From Methylobacterium nodulans ORS 2060 (GTDB taxonomy: Bacteria > Pseudomonadota > Alphaproteobacteria > Rhizobiales > Beijerinckiaceae): a DNA stretch of 64,000 nucleotides. Below are positions 15,381 through 23,634 of this stretch, in pieces. Both the position numbers and the translations under genes were made by a program. The stretch spans positions 2,126,001-2,190,000 of the forward strand of contig NC_011894.1 of the NCBI RefSeq assembly GCF_000022085.1. Direction: 5' to 3'. The notes beneath the pieces were generated by a model. The model saw only the letters and a list, made by a program, of their open reading frames with translations, had not been told where the DNA came from and did no database searches. Every line of letters starts with the position of its first letter. The stretch's first letter is position 1.

Positions 15381-16622
15381 ATGACGGTCGACGCCCGCAA
15401 TCCGACAGGCCAGCCGCTCAATCCGGCTGAGCGCTCACGCTTGGTCTCGGAGTCGCTGCGCCAGATGGCGCGCGTGTCGCGCTACAACGACCCGCGCCAG
15501 CAGCTCCGCGAGGCACGGGCGCTGCGGCGCCGCGACTTCATCACGCCGATCCTGTTCGTGGCCCTGGTCGTGCTGCCCTGCCTCATCGGGCTCGCCGTGT
15601 TCGGGTTCTACCTGTCGGACCGCTATGTCACAGAAGTGAATTTCGCGATCCGCCCGGCATTCGGCGCTACCGAAGCGACCCACAACAAGGATGGGGGAGG
15701 CGCGGCCGGCAATCTCAATCAGATGATCGCCCAAGACACGCATCTTGCCTCCGAGTACATTACGAGCCGGCAGATGGTTGAGGCGATCGAGCGCCAGCTG
15801 CCCCTGCGCGAGATGTTCTCCCGCGATTCCATCGACTGGTTCTCGCGGTTCGATCCCGACCGGTCGATCGAGAAGCTGGTGCGCTACTGGCGCAGCCGCG
15901 TCGCGGTGAAGGTCGAAGGCACGTCCGGCATCATCTCGGTGACGGTGAACGCGTTCGACCCCCACGACTCGGTGGCGATCAGCAAGGCGATCCTCACCGA
16001 GAGCGAGCGGAGGATGAACGAGCTCACGGCCAAGGCGCGCCAGGATGCGCTCGCCGAGAGCGACCACGCGCTTCAGCGCGCAGAGGGCCGCCTCACCGAA
16101 CTCCAGATTGTGGAGTGGGGCCTACGCAACCGCGCCGGCGTGCTCGACGCTCAGAAGACCAACGAAGCCAATGTCAAGATGATCGCCCAGGTGCGCGAGC
16201 AGCGCATCAACCTCGCGGTGAAGCTGGCGCTGCTGCAGCGCGACCTGAAGGACAACGCGCGCAGCATCCAGGACCTGAAGGCGCAGATCGCCCAGCTCGA
16301 CGCCACCATCGCTGGCCTTGAGAGCGAGGCGACGACCCAGGATCCCAGCCAGCACAAGGTCCTCGCCGACGCGCTGACGCGCTTCGAGCAGCTCAACGTC
16401 GACCGCAAGAACGCTCAGACCTTCTACGGGCTCGTCATCGCCGCGCGGGAGCGGGCCCGGATGATCGCCGATCGCCAGATCGAGTTCTTCACGGTGGTGG
16501 TGGAGCCGAGCCTGCCGCAATCGCCGCAGCTCCCTCGGCGCGCTCTGTGGATTGGCGTCGTCGTGGCGGGCTCTGCCTTGGCTTTCGGCCTCTCGATCAT
16601 GCTGCGGATGCACCTCGCCTGA
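15381..16622 (+). CDS. Capsule polysaccharide export inner-membrane protein, KpsE/WcbD (BexC/CtrB) family
   Basis: 413 residues with the PCP-type layout. There is a cytoplasmic N-terminus (to about residue 55), TM1 at about 57-83 (PILFVALVVLPCLIGLAVFG), a long periplasmic part with coiled coil at about 205-330 (QDALAESDHALQRAEGRLTE, KDNARSIQDLKAQIAQLDAT), a Pro-rich PSLPQSPQLPRRA just before TM2, and TM2 at about 389-408. These proteins link the KpsMT ABC exporter to the outer-membrane polysaccharide channel. No kpsM, kpsT or kpsD homologue is next to it, so it is an orphan here. ATG at 15381 follows a CCTCCCGC stretch without a clear ribosome binding site. Confidence 0.85.
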   Translation: MTVDARNPTGQPLNPAERSRLVSESLRQMARVSRYNDPRQQLREARALRRRDFITPILFVALVVLPCLIGLAVFGFYLSDRYVTEVNFAIRPAFGATEATHNKDGGGAAGNLNQMIAQDTHLASEYITSRQMVEAIERQLPLREMFSRDSIDWFSRFDPDRSIEKLVRYWRSRVAVKVEGTSGIISVTVNAFDPHDSVAISKAILTESERRMNELTAKARQDALAESDHALQRAEGRLTELQIVEWGLRNRAGVLDAQKTNEANVKMIAQVREQRINLAVKLALLQRDLKDNARSIQDLKAQIAQLDATIAGLESEATTQDPSQHKVLADALTRFEQLNVDRKNAQTFYGLVIAARERARMIADRQIEFFTVVVEPSLPQSPQLPRRALWIGVVVAGSALAFGLSIMLRMHLA

Positions 16623-16716
16623 TGCTGTGTGCGGCGGCCACTCCTCGCCGCCGCCACCTCCGGCACCGCGGCGACTGGTCGGGCGTCCTGCTGCCTTGCT
16701 TCTATCCCGTCCATAC

Positions 16717-16825
16717 GATCAACGGGCCTTGAGAAGGACCGTTGGTTCCAGTCTCGAATTGTCGCCAAGCCTCATCAGAAAGCCTTTGGCTTGGCATCGG
16801 GAATTCGAGACAGGTCAACGTCCCG
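16717..16825. repeat. Dispersed CCAACGGGCC-hairpin repeat, copy 1
   Basis: Starts with the imperfect hairpin AACGGGCCTTGAGAAGGACC-GTTGG and continues TTCCAGTCTCGAATT, AAGCC, TTGGCATCGG and AATTCGAGA. The same order of blocks occurs at 20,556-20,665 and 32,298-32,412. Confidence 0.7.
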
Positions 16826-16933
16826 CTGCGTCAGCAGCCTCAAGCCGTTGGCATCACTTCGCCACCGGCCTTTGCCGACCCTGATGGATGAAACCGGCTG
16901 ACCGAGCGCTCCCTTCTGGGGCAGCCAACCCAG

Positions 16934-17073
16934 CCCTCATGCTGAGGTGGCCGGCTACGCCGGCCCTCGAAGCACGCCGGACCGCTCGTCCCAAGCTCCG
17001 GGTGGCTGGGATCACCGGTCCGGGGTGCTTCGAGGCTGCGCGATCTTCGATCGCCTGCACCTCAGCATGAGGA
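16934..17073. repeat. 140-bp palindromic intergenic element
   Basis: Ends are perfect inverted repeats CCTCATGCTGAGG (16935-16947) and CCTCAGCATGAGG (17060-17072). Inside, CCTCGAAGCAC pairs with GTGCTTCGAGG, so the whole element can fold into one long hairpin. It has the look of a RUP/MITE-like repeat. No gene is inside. Confidence 0.75.
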
Positions 17074-17165
17074 GCGGGGCGGCTTCCACGCAGGTCAGGT
17101 TCGATTTAGCTGTGCCATGAGGACCGGCAGGAGGCGCTCTCCCGAGAGCGGGGAGAGCGCCAGGA

Positions 17166-17354
17166 TTACGGGCACACGCCCTTGAGGAGGCCGGCTGCGA
17201 GCGCGCCGACCGCGCCGAGGGCCGCCAGCGCGTTCACCGCGGTGGAGGGGGCGTTCAGGAATGCGGAGAGCGCAGGCTTGCCGGCGAGGCTGACGCCGAT
17301 CGCCGCGCCCGAGAGCAGGCCGGTCACCACGCCCGGCGTCAGGAACTTCGTCAT
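17166..17354 (-). CDS. Small hydrophobic membrane protein
   Basis: 62 residues from the ATG at 17354 (MTKFLTPGVVTGLLSGAAIG), preceded by GGAGAGAG. Two hydrophobic stretches (about 7-24 and 40-58, NALAALGAVGALAAGLLKGV) suggest one or two membrane helices. The alternative start at 17396 adds an Arg-rich stretch and is unlikely. Family unknown. Confidence 0.55.
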   Translation of the reverse strand: MTKFLTPGVVTGLLSGAAIGVSLAGKPALSAFLNAPSTAVNALAALGAVGALAAGLLKGVCP

Positions 17355-17402
17355 GGTCTCTCTCCGGTGTCTGCGCCGCAGAGCCCGGAGGCGCACGGGA
17401 AG

Positions 17403-17729
17403 TCAGGCCGTGAGCCCCGCGGCCCAGCGCGTCGGCCCCAGCCGAAGCTCGGCCAGCTGGAGAGCTGCTTCCGGACGGCGATCGCCGTCCGGACCCGCCC
17501 GCAGTCCAGCAGGGTGGCGAAGCCGATCCCGGCGAGTTCGTCGATCCGTGCCCGGACCTGCTCCTTCCGGCTCAGCCGCCATACAGGAAATCACGGGCGG
17601 GGCTGACGACTCGTCCCAGATCGACCAGGCGCTGTCGAGCGCCTCCGCAGCGGCGAAAATCCGGTGGAAGACGAAAACGATCGCCGAGACAACGGCTTGG
17701 AAGTACAGATCGGCAAGCCGTGAGGCCAT
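17403..17729 (-). CDS. Hypothetical protein, probably frameshifted
   Basis: From the Met at 17729 the first 50 residues (MASRLADLYFQAVVSAIVFV, FHRIFAAAEALDSAWSIWDE) look like a real membrane-associated helix. After about residue 52 the frame becomes Arg/Gly/Pro-rich and shadow-like, while another frame reads LSRKEQVRARIDELAGIGFA and then LLDCGRVRTAIAVRKQLSSW. That second frame runs to a TGA overlapping the ATG of the small membrane gene downstream. One indel near 17,580 would join them into a single gene of more normal composition. Confidence 0.35.
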   Translation of the reverse strand: MASRLADLYFQAVVSAIVFVFHRIFAAAEALDSAWSIWDESSAPPVISCMAAEPEGAGPGTDRRTRRDRLRHPAGLRAGPDGDRRPEAALQLAELRLGPTRWAAGLTA

Positions 17730-18807
17730 CGATATCGCCTCGATCTGCAAGCGACGCAGTTGCGTAAGCAGATCAGTATCACAGTCTAACAATTAATGTC
17801 AGAGCGGCAGGTGCAATTACGGCAGGTGAGGCCAAAAATCTTGCTATTGCCGGACGATGAAGGGGGATATTGATCAGTCGGATGCCGAGGCGATGCGTCG
17901 AGATGGCAAACGACATCGAGCAATTGCGGCCGGAAGGTTGCACACACGCCAGAAACACAACATGGTCAAGCTCGGCCTGCTCTGCACATCGCTTCCTCGG
18001 TGCGGGGCTGCGGGCTGGGCGATGGGGGCTTCACGACAAATGCCCGGCCCGCACATCATCCAGCAACATCACCTGTTCATGATTGATCCGTTCCGCACCT
18101 GTCCCCCCAGCGAAGCGGGACCGCGGGTCGGTCGTGGACATCGCCCCCCATGTCAGGAGCGGCCGGCCCGCGTTGAGCTCTTGCAAGGGCGTGCTTCTGA
18201 GCTGGTGGCCGGCGAGCTTCGGCATCAAGGAGAAGATCGAGAGACGAAACGATTGCGCTTCCGCGCAGAAGCACTGCCCGGGATATCCGAAGAGCGAGCT
18301 CAGACCGACGCCGTGACGACTCGCAACGACAGCAACGGCCTCACGCTTCTCACAGAAGGGATTTCATCGAAAACGCCATTGCGGAAGAGTTCATAGTTGT
18401 TGCTCGCCATCATCGTGACGGTTTGAACATGGATGAAACTGGTTTGTAACGAGTGGAGCGGGTGATCCGTCGTAGCCCTTTGCGGAGCCGTAGGGCGAAA
18501 GACCGCTGCGGGGCGAACAGCGGAGCTTCAATCCAGACCAATGCCGTGGCGGCCTGCATCGAACGGTTGGCGAGTTTCTGTCCCCAGGCCGCCCTGAATC
18601 TGCGGGTTTCATCGATACCACCAGCCGCTTTTGTTGCATGGGTCTCCGGCTGCAGGTTCTCGCCGATATTGAGCTCAAGGTATGCCGGTCATATCGCGGC
18701 AATGCAGCAAAAGAACCTAAAATGTGATTGATAGCGTTCGGGCATCAGTCAGAGCTGCAAGCTAATCGTTGAGGCCTGGACCAATCCTCAACCCGTATGG
18801 CGGTCTG
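17730..18807. other. 1.08-kb stretch without a recognised gene
   Basis: Frames such as 17,857-18,396 (plus) and 18,031-18,228 (minus) have no domain, weak starts and uneven composition. GC is lower than in the flanks in places (17,790-17,870 and 18,340-18,450). It probably holds degraded DNA and the promoter of the TadE/TadG pair. Confidence 0.35.
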
Positions 18808-19224
18808 ATGAGGCATCGAAGGAGCTTCCCCCACAATCAAGACGGGACTAACTCCGTCGAGTTCGCCTTGCTTGCACCCGTGCTGATTGTGCTTGGCTTC
18901 GGCATCATCGAGTTCGGCATCATGATCTACACCCTCAATGCCGCCGAGAGCGCCGCGCGCGATGTCACGCGCCGGCTCGCCACCAACCGCATCTCAGCCG
19001 CTCAGGCCTCTAGCGCCGTCATCCAGCAGCTTCCAAGCTGGGTCGCCGCAGGCACGACGGTCAACGTCACCCAGACCGCCCCCACGGACCCGAGCAGCAA
19101 CCGCTTCACGACGGAAGTTGCCTTCTCCGCCAAGGTCGCGACCCCCACCACTCTTCTGAGCTGGGCCTATGGCGGCGTGGTCCTGCACGCCAAGGTCAGC
19201 ATGCAGCAGGAGCCTGGCACATGA
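18808..19224 (+). CDS. TadE-like pilus assembly protein
   Basis: 138 residues from the ATG at 18808. The N-terminus DGTNSVEFALLAPVLIVLGF followed by GIIEFGIMIYTLNAAE is the TadE-like pattern: a Glu in the E-F-A-L motif next to a single TM helix of pseudopilin type (about residues 16-36). The rest is a periplasmic domain. It overlaps the following TadG-like gene by an ATGA, so the two are co-translated. The other tad/flp genes (flp, cpaABCEF, tadBC) are not in the window. The start is uncertain; 18769 would add 13 residues. Confidence 0.8.
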   Translation: MRHRRSFPHNQDGTNSVEFALLAPVLIVLGFGIIEFGIMIYTLNAAESAARDVTRRLATNRISAAQASSAVIQQLPSWVAAGTTVNVTQTAPTDPSSNRFTTEVAFSAKVATPTTLLSWAYGGVVLHAKVSMQQEPGT

Positions 19225-20477
19225 GACGCCTTCTGCGCGACCGATCTGGTCAGATCACGGTGCTTGCCAGCCTGCTCTTGCCCATCGGGCTCGGGATCGC
19301 AGCCCTGGCAATCGACCTCTCGACGTTACAGCTGGTCAAGCACAGGCTGAAGGTTGCGGCCGATGCAGCCTCGCTCGCGGCGGTCGCTGTCCTGCCGGAC
19401 ACGACCACAGCCCTCGACCGCGCTCTGTCGATCGCAGCCGACAACGCCGGAACCGGAGCTGGCACCGTTACGGCGGCCTCCGACGTTCGGTTCGGATCCT
19501 ACAATTCCGCTGCCAAATCATTCACGCCCGGAGCGACCCCGGCCAATGCGGTGCAGGTGACCGCATCCCGCAATCAGGCGCATGGCAACCCTGTCGTGCT
19601 GGCTTTCGCCAAGGCGCTGGGGTGGTCGACCCCTGACATTTCCGTCAGCGCCGTGGCGGTCCGGTTCTCGCCGGCCTATTGCTTTCTCGTACTGGACCCA
19701 TCGGCCTCGGATGCTCTGAGCGTGTCGGGGACGGGCCGGCTCTCCGTGCCGAACTGCGGCGTGCAGGTAAACTCCACCTCCGCCACGGCAGCCACGGTCG
19801 GCAACAACAGCACCGCGCAGGCACGCTCCTTCTGTATCGTCGGCGGCTATTCCGGGACGAGTTTCAGCCCGAAGCCGATCACCAAGTGCGCCGCGGCTCC
19901 AGACCCTCTGGCCGACATCCCGGAGCCGGCGCAGCCCACGGCCGGCTGCTACTACAATGGCCTCAACACGGGTTCCGGGATGACGTTGCCGTCCAACGTG
20001 ACTTACTGCGGCAAGATCACTCTGAATGGAAACGGCGATTTCTATCTGCAGCCTGGGTTGTACTACTTCAAGAATGCCACGGTCGAATTGCTGCAGAACG
20101 CTTCGCTCGTGGGTTCGGGAGTGACGATCTTTCTGGATGCGAACTCGACCCTGAAGTTCGCGGCATCAGGTACGGTGAACCTCAAGGCGCCCAGTTCGGG
20201 ACCTTACCGCGGGCTGTTGATTTTTCAGTCGCGCAGCGCGGCCGCAACGACGACGAGCGTGGTGCGAGGCAGTCCCGACATCCTCATGGATGGAACGATC
20301 TACCTGCCGACCTCGACCTTGAGCATGACGGGATCCGGGAGTATCAGTGATGTGGCCAAGAGCGGCTACGTCATCGCGGGGCGGGTAAGTTACAATGGTT
20401 CTGTGACCTTTAACTTCGACGCTTACTCGAATGTATTGCCCGTCGGATTCAAATATTCGTCCGGCCTGGTTGAGTGA
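19221..20477 (+). CDS. TadG-like protein (Flp pilus / surface assembly)
   Basis: 418 residues. The N-terminus RDRSGQITVLASLLLPIGLG and IAALAIDLSTLQLVKHRLKV is the TadG-like domain, with one TM helix (about 12-32) and the LxxxKxxLQxAADAAALAA-type stretch (RLKVAADAASLAAVAVLPD). The large C-terminal part is beta-rich and contains several Cys (SVPNCGVQV, ITKCAA, GCYYNG, TYCGKI). The segment GVTIFLDANSTLKFAASGTV suggests a beta-helix-like fold. It overlaps tadE by 4 bp. Such pairs act at the cell surface as minor pilins or sheath proteins. No downstream gene in the operon is seen. Confidence 0.8.
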   Translation: MRRLLRDRSGQITVLASLLLPIGLGIAALAIDLSTLQLVKHRLKVAADAASLAAVAVLPDTTTALDRALSIAADNAGTGAGTVTAASDVRFGSYNSAAKSFTPGATPANAVQVTASRNQAHGNPVVLAFAKALGWSTPDISVSAVAVRFSPAYCFLVLDPSASDALSVSGTGRLSVPNCGVQVNSTSATAATVGNNSTAQARSFCIVGGYSGTSFSPKPITKCAAAPDPLADIPEPAQPTAGCYYNGLNTGSGMTLPSNVTYCGKITLNGNGDFYLQPGLYYFKNATVELLQNASLVGSGVTIFLDANSTLKFAASGTVNLKAPSSGPYRGLLIFQSRSAAATTTSVVRGSPDILMDGTIYLPTSTLSMTGSGSISDVAKSGYVIAGRVSYNGSVTFNFDAYSNVLPVGFKYSSGLVE

Positions 20478-20555
20478 CCGGCCCTGCTGTGTGCGGGGCT
20501 GCAACCAGCCTGCTCAGCTCGGACCCGAGGGGGCAGGCGCATGACGATCGTGATG

Positions 20556-20665
20556 CCAACGGGCCTTGGCAAGGCCCGTTGGATCCGGGCTCAAATCTTC
20601 GTCAAATCTCTTCGAGAAGCCTCTGGCTTGACATCGACAATTCGGGCCGGACCGGCGGCCCGATG
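20556..20665. repeat. Dispersed CCAACGGGCC-hairpin repeat, copy 2
   Basis: The best-preserved copy. Hairpin CCAACGGGCCTTG / GCAAGGCCCGTTGG (20,557-20,582) is followed by the conserved tail with GAAGCCTCTGGCTTGACATC. It lies 80 bp after the TadG stop and 30 bp before the end of the TonB receptor gene, so it could terminate convergent transcripts. Confidence 0.75.
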
Positions 20666-20692
20666 CCGCGCGAGCCGCATCTTTCATGGTCC

Positions 20693-22852
20693 TCAGAACC
20701 GAACGATGACTTGAGCCCGAATGGTGCGTGGCGCACCCGGCGTGATGTTGTTGTTGTTATCCGCCGTGTAGATGTAGCGCCGGTCGAACAGGTTCTCGAT
20801 GTTGATCTGGGCACGCACCGACTCGTTGACTTCATAGAACAACCCGAGGTCGAACCGATTGTATCCGGGCAAGCGAACCGTGTTGTCGGAGCTCGCGAAA
20901 GTATGCGTCTGATAGATGTAACCGACGCCGATCGAGAACTCCTTGGTGACGGCGAACTTGTTCCAGAGTGAGACGGAATTGAACGGAACCAGGCCGACGG
21001 TGTTGCCCTTGACGATCGTGGCCGAGGTTGCGCTTTCGATGCGGGCATCGGTCAGGGCATAGCCGCCCGCGATCTGCCACCAGTCGGTGACGTAGCCGTT
21101 GGCGCCGATCTCGATGCCCTGCGTGTTCGTCCGCCCCGAGAGGATGAAGAAACCCGGATTGTTCGGATCGGCGAGACGCTGGTTCCTGCGGTCGAGGTTG
21201 TACGCGGCGGCCGTAAGCTGGAAGGTGGGCGACACGTCGTACTTCACGCCCACCTCGGTGTTCTCGAATTCCTCGGGCTTGGCGATGACCAGTCCCGGCG
21301 TGAAGGCCCCGATCTGGTCGCCCGAGCTCGGCAGGTAGGAGACGCTGTAGCTGCCGTAGAATGCCAAGTTCGGCAACGGCTTGAGCACGATGCCGGCACG
21401 TGGCGAGACGAGGTTGTCGATGCGGGCGTTCGTGACGAGGGTCCGTTGGTCGGTCGACGCGAAGTCGAAATGGTCGTAGCGCAGCCCGCCGATGAGCTGC
21501 AGCCAGTCGGTGACCTCGACCTGATCCTGGGCGTAAACGGCGGCGAGACCGAGGCTGTAGCGGCTGTTGGCGTCCGTCGTGCCGTTGTTGCGGAAGGTGA
21601 CGGGCACGCGGGTGATCGGCGCGAGCGGGTTCACGACGACGCTCGTCGCGAGATTGCTGCCGAAGAAACCCGTCTGCCGGAATACGAGCCCTTCCTGATA
21701 GCCGAGTTCGAAACCGCCAAGCAGCGTATGCTTGAGTGGTCCGGTCAGGAACTTGTAGATGAAGTCGTTCTGACTGAAGTAATTGGTCCGGTCGGTTTCG
21801 TTGCGGTAGCCCGTGATCGTGACCGCCGTCCCCGCGTTGTTGACCGCACTGCCGGGCAGAGTGTTGCGGTAGAAGCGGTCGTAATCGGCGAAGCGCAGCT
21901 GGCTGTGCATCTGCACGCCGCTGTCGAACAGGTGATCGAAGGTCGCGGTCGCGATGTTGGCGTCGACCTTGGTGAAGTTCACCTCGGGATTGCCGAAGAA
22001 GGTCGAGATGTTCTGGCGGTAGCGATAGGGTCGGCCGAACTGCGAGGGGATGCCGCGATCGGGGAAGCGATCGTCATGGAAGTACTCGTAGGACAGCTTC
22101 AGCGTCGTGACCGGATCGATGAGGAAGGTCATGGTCGGGTTGACGCCGTAGCGCGTCAGCTCGCCGAACTGGCGGTAGGTGCCGCTGTCCTCGAACATGC
22201 CGTTGAGGCGGAAGAAGGCGCTGTCGCTGAAACGGTCGCCGACGTCGACGGTCACGCGCTTGTCGCCGAACTGGCCGCCGCCCGCGCCGATCTCGCGAAT
22301 CCGCAGGCCATCGGCCTCCTTGAGCACGCGGTTGATCACGCCGCCGCCCCCGCCGCGGCCGAAGATCAGGGAGTCCGGCCCCTTCAGGACCTCCACACGT
22401 TGAACATTGTAGAGATCCCGGTAATATTGAACGTCGTCACGGATCCCGTTCACGAAGAAATCCGCGCTGGTGTTCTGACCGCGGATGATGGCCTGATCCC
22501 GGTTGCTCTCACCCTGAGCGGGAATGACACCCGGCACATAACGGAGCTGATCGGTCAGGTTCTGAAAATTTTGGTCGCGGATCTGTTCCTGGGTCACGAT
22601 CGTGATCGACTGGGGCGTGTCGATCAGCGGCGTATCCGTTTTGGTCGCCGACGAGGTGCGGCGGGTGAGATACCCGACCGTGTTTGCCGCGCCGCCCGAC
22701 CTGCCGGCGATGTCGATGGTCTCCAGGGCAATGGTGTCCGGCGACGGTGCGGATACGTCCGACTGCGCCCGTGCCACGGCCGCACCCATCAACGCGGCCG
22801 GCACCGACGCCAGCAGGAACCTGGCTCGACGAGATCTCTGGAAATGTTCCAT
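20693..22852 (-). CDS. TonB-dependent siderophore receptor
   Basis: 719 residues. Signal peptide (RRARFLLASVPAALMGAAVARA). The plug domain from about residue 60 to 170 contains TPLIDTPQSITIVTQEQIRD, LRYVPGVIPAQGESNRDQ, RVEVLKGPDSLIFGRGGGGG and VINRV, which are diagnostic for ferric-siderophore receptors of the FhuA/Fiu type. A 22-strand barrel follows and the protein ends in Phe (RAQVIVRF). ETIDI near residue 45 may be the TonB box. It imports an iron-siderophore complex across the outer membrane using TonB energy. No ABC importer or regulator gene is adjacent. The siderophore class cannot be fixed from sequence, although the Fiu-like plug hints at catecholates. Confidence 0.93.
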   Translation of the reverse strand: MEHFQRSRRARFLLASVPAALMGAAVARAQSDVSAPSPDTIALETIDIAGRSGGAANTVGYLTRRTSSATKTDTPLIDTPQSITIVTQEQIRDQNFQNLTDQLRYVPGVIPAQGESNRDQAIIRGQNTSADFFVNGIRDDVQYYRDLYNVQRVEVLKGPDSLIFGRGGGGGVINRVLKEADGLRIREIGAGGGQFGDKRVTVDVGDRFSDSAFFRLNGMFEDSGTYRQFGELTRYGVNPTMTFLIDPVTTLKLSYEYFHDDRFPDRGIPSQFGRPYRYRQNISTFFGNPEVNFTKVDANIATATFDHLFDSGVQMHSQLRFADYDRFYRNTLPGSAVNNAGTAVTITGYRNETDRTNYFSQNDFIYKFLTGPLKHTLLGGFELGYQEGLVFRQTGFFGSNLATSVVVNPLAPITRVPVTFRNNGTTDANSRYSLGLAAVYAQDQVEVTDWLQLIGGLRYDHFDFASTDQRTLVTNARIDNLVSPRAGIVLKPLPNLAFYGSYSVSYLPSSGDQIGAFTPGLVIAKPEEFENTEVGVKYDVSPTFQLTAAAYNLDRRNQRLADPNNPGFFILSGRTNTQGIEIGANGYVTDWWQIAGGYALTDARIESATSATIVKGNTVGLVPFNSVSLWNKFAVTKEFSIGVGYIYQTHTFASSDNTVRLPGYNRFDLGLFYEVNESVRAQINIENLFDRRYIYTADNNNNITPGAPRTIRAQVIVRF

Positions 22853-23301
22853 TGTATGGCCGCCAACAACCGATCAGCGCATTATCAATCGCCGGCGGGT
22901 TCTATGCGTCCCTGATCTGCGGACAAGACCCGGAAATGGACGATTCACATCGCCAGTTTTGAAGTATTACAATAAGACTTATAAGCTACAGGCTATCCGC
23001 CTCGGTCGACGCGGTTTTCTGGTCGGGGCGAAAGGGTGGACGGTAATCCCGACCGGCACCATTTTATGCCTGCTGTTGCAGAAACGGCACCATGCCGATC
23101 AGCCCTCCGGCGTGAGAGGCCGGGAACGGCGGGCCACGTGATCGCGGCGCGGATTGCCCGATCCCGCCACCGAAAGGCTCGGTAGCGCCTGTCTGCTACT
23201 GAGACCTGGACCTGCCTCGCCATGAGCCGCCGCACAATTGGAAGGATAGAAAGCGAAATAACTTAGATTATGAGACTCATTATTGTAAATAATCGCTACG
23301 G
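22853..23301. other. Upstream region of the TonB receptor
   Basis: 450 bp with AT-rich patches against a GC-rich background: TTATAAGTCTTATTGTAATA (minus strand, about 22,965-22,985) and 23,255-23,310. The second includes the perfect 15-bp palindrome ATTATTGTAAATAAT at 23,279-23,293. Either could be part of an iron-responsive promoter, but neither matches an alphaproteobacterial Irr or RirA box well. Confidence 0.4.
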
Positions 23302-23622
23302 TTACTTTTTGTTGCCGTCAGGCAGCTTTCTCTTGGTTTTTTCGTCGGGGGGAGATTGCGGGGAGAGCTTGCGCGAGGTTGCGGCTGCTTCTGCGGGCGT
23401 CGATCCCGCGACCTCCGACCGCGTCGGAACCTCGTCGGGTCTCTCGGTCGCACCGCCGACCTCCTCTGCTGTCTCAACCGCCTCGACCGCGGTGCTCGCC
23501 GACGCGCCGAGTTCCCGCTCGGCTTGGTCCCAATGCGCTCTGTCCCTCCCGTGAGGATGACCCTCTGCCTCCCAGATCTGGTAGGCACGCCTGCGGATTC
23601 GCTCCCCGCGCTCCTTCTCCAT
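23302..23622 (-). CDS. DUF2934-domain protein
   Basis: 106 residues. The N-terminal 40 residues (RIRRRAYQIWEAEGHPHGRD, then HWDQAERELG) are the DUF2934 signature (RIRxRAYxIWExEGRPxGRDxEHWxxAExE). The remainder is a Ser/Thr/Glu-rich disordered tail ending in a Lys-rich stretch. It is the third gene of a three-gene minus-strand group, starting 12 bp after the preceding stop. Function is unknown; DUF2934 proteins are common in rhizobia and methylobacteria as small acidic proteins. Confidence 0.8.
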   Translation of the reverse strand: MEKERGERIRRRAYQIWEAEGHPHGRDRAHWDQAERELGASASTAVEAVETAEEVGGATERPDEVPTRSEVAGSTPAEAAATSRKLSPQSPPDEKTKRKLPDGNKK

Positions 23623-23634
23623 GCTCGTCTCCTC

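Noticed and set aside
17857..18396. Possible 179-residue protein
   Set aside because: No domain, no ribosome binding site and uneven composition; kept as unassigned DNA.
21446..22915. A 489-codon plus-strand frame
   Set aside because: Opposite the TonB receptor, rich in Ala/Val/Arg/Glu with no domain.
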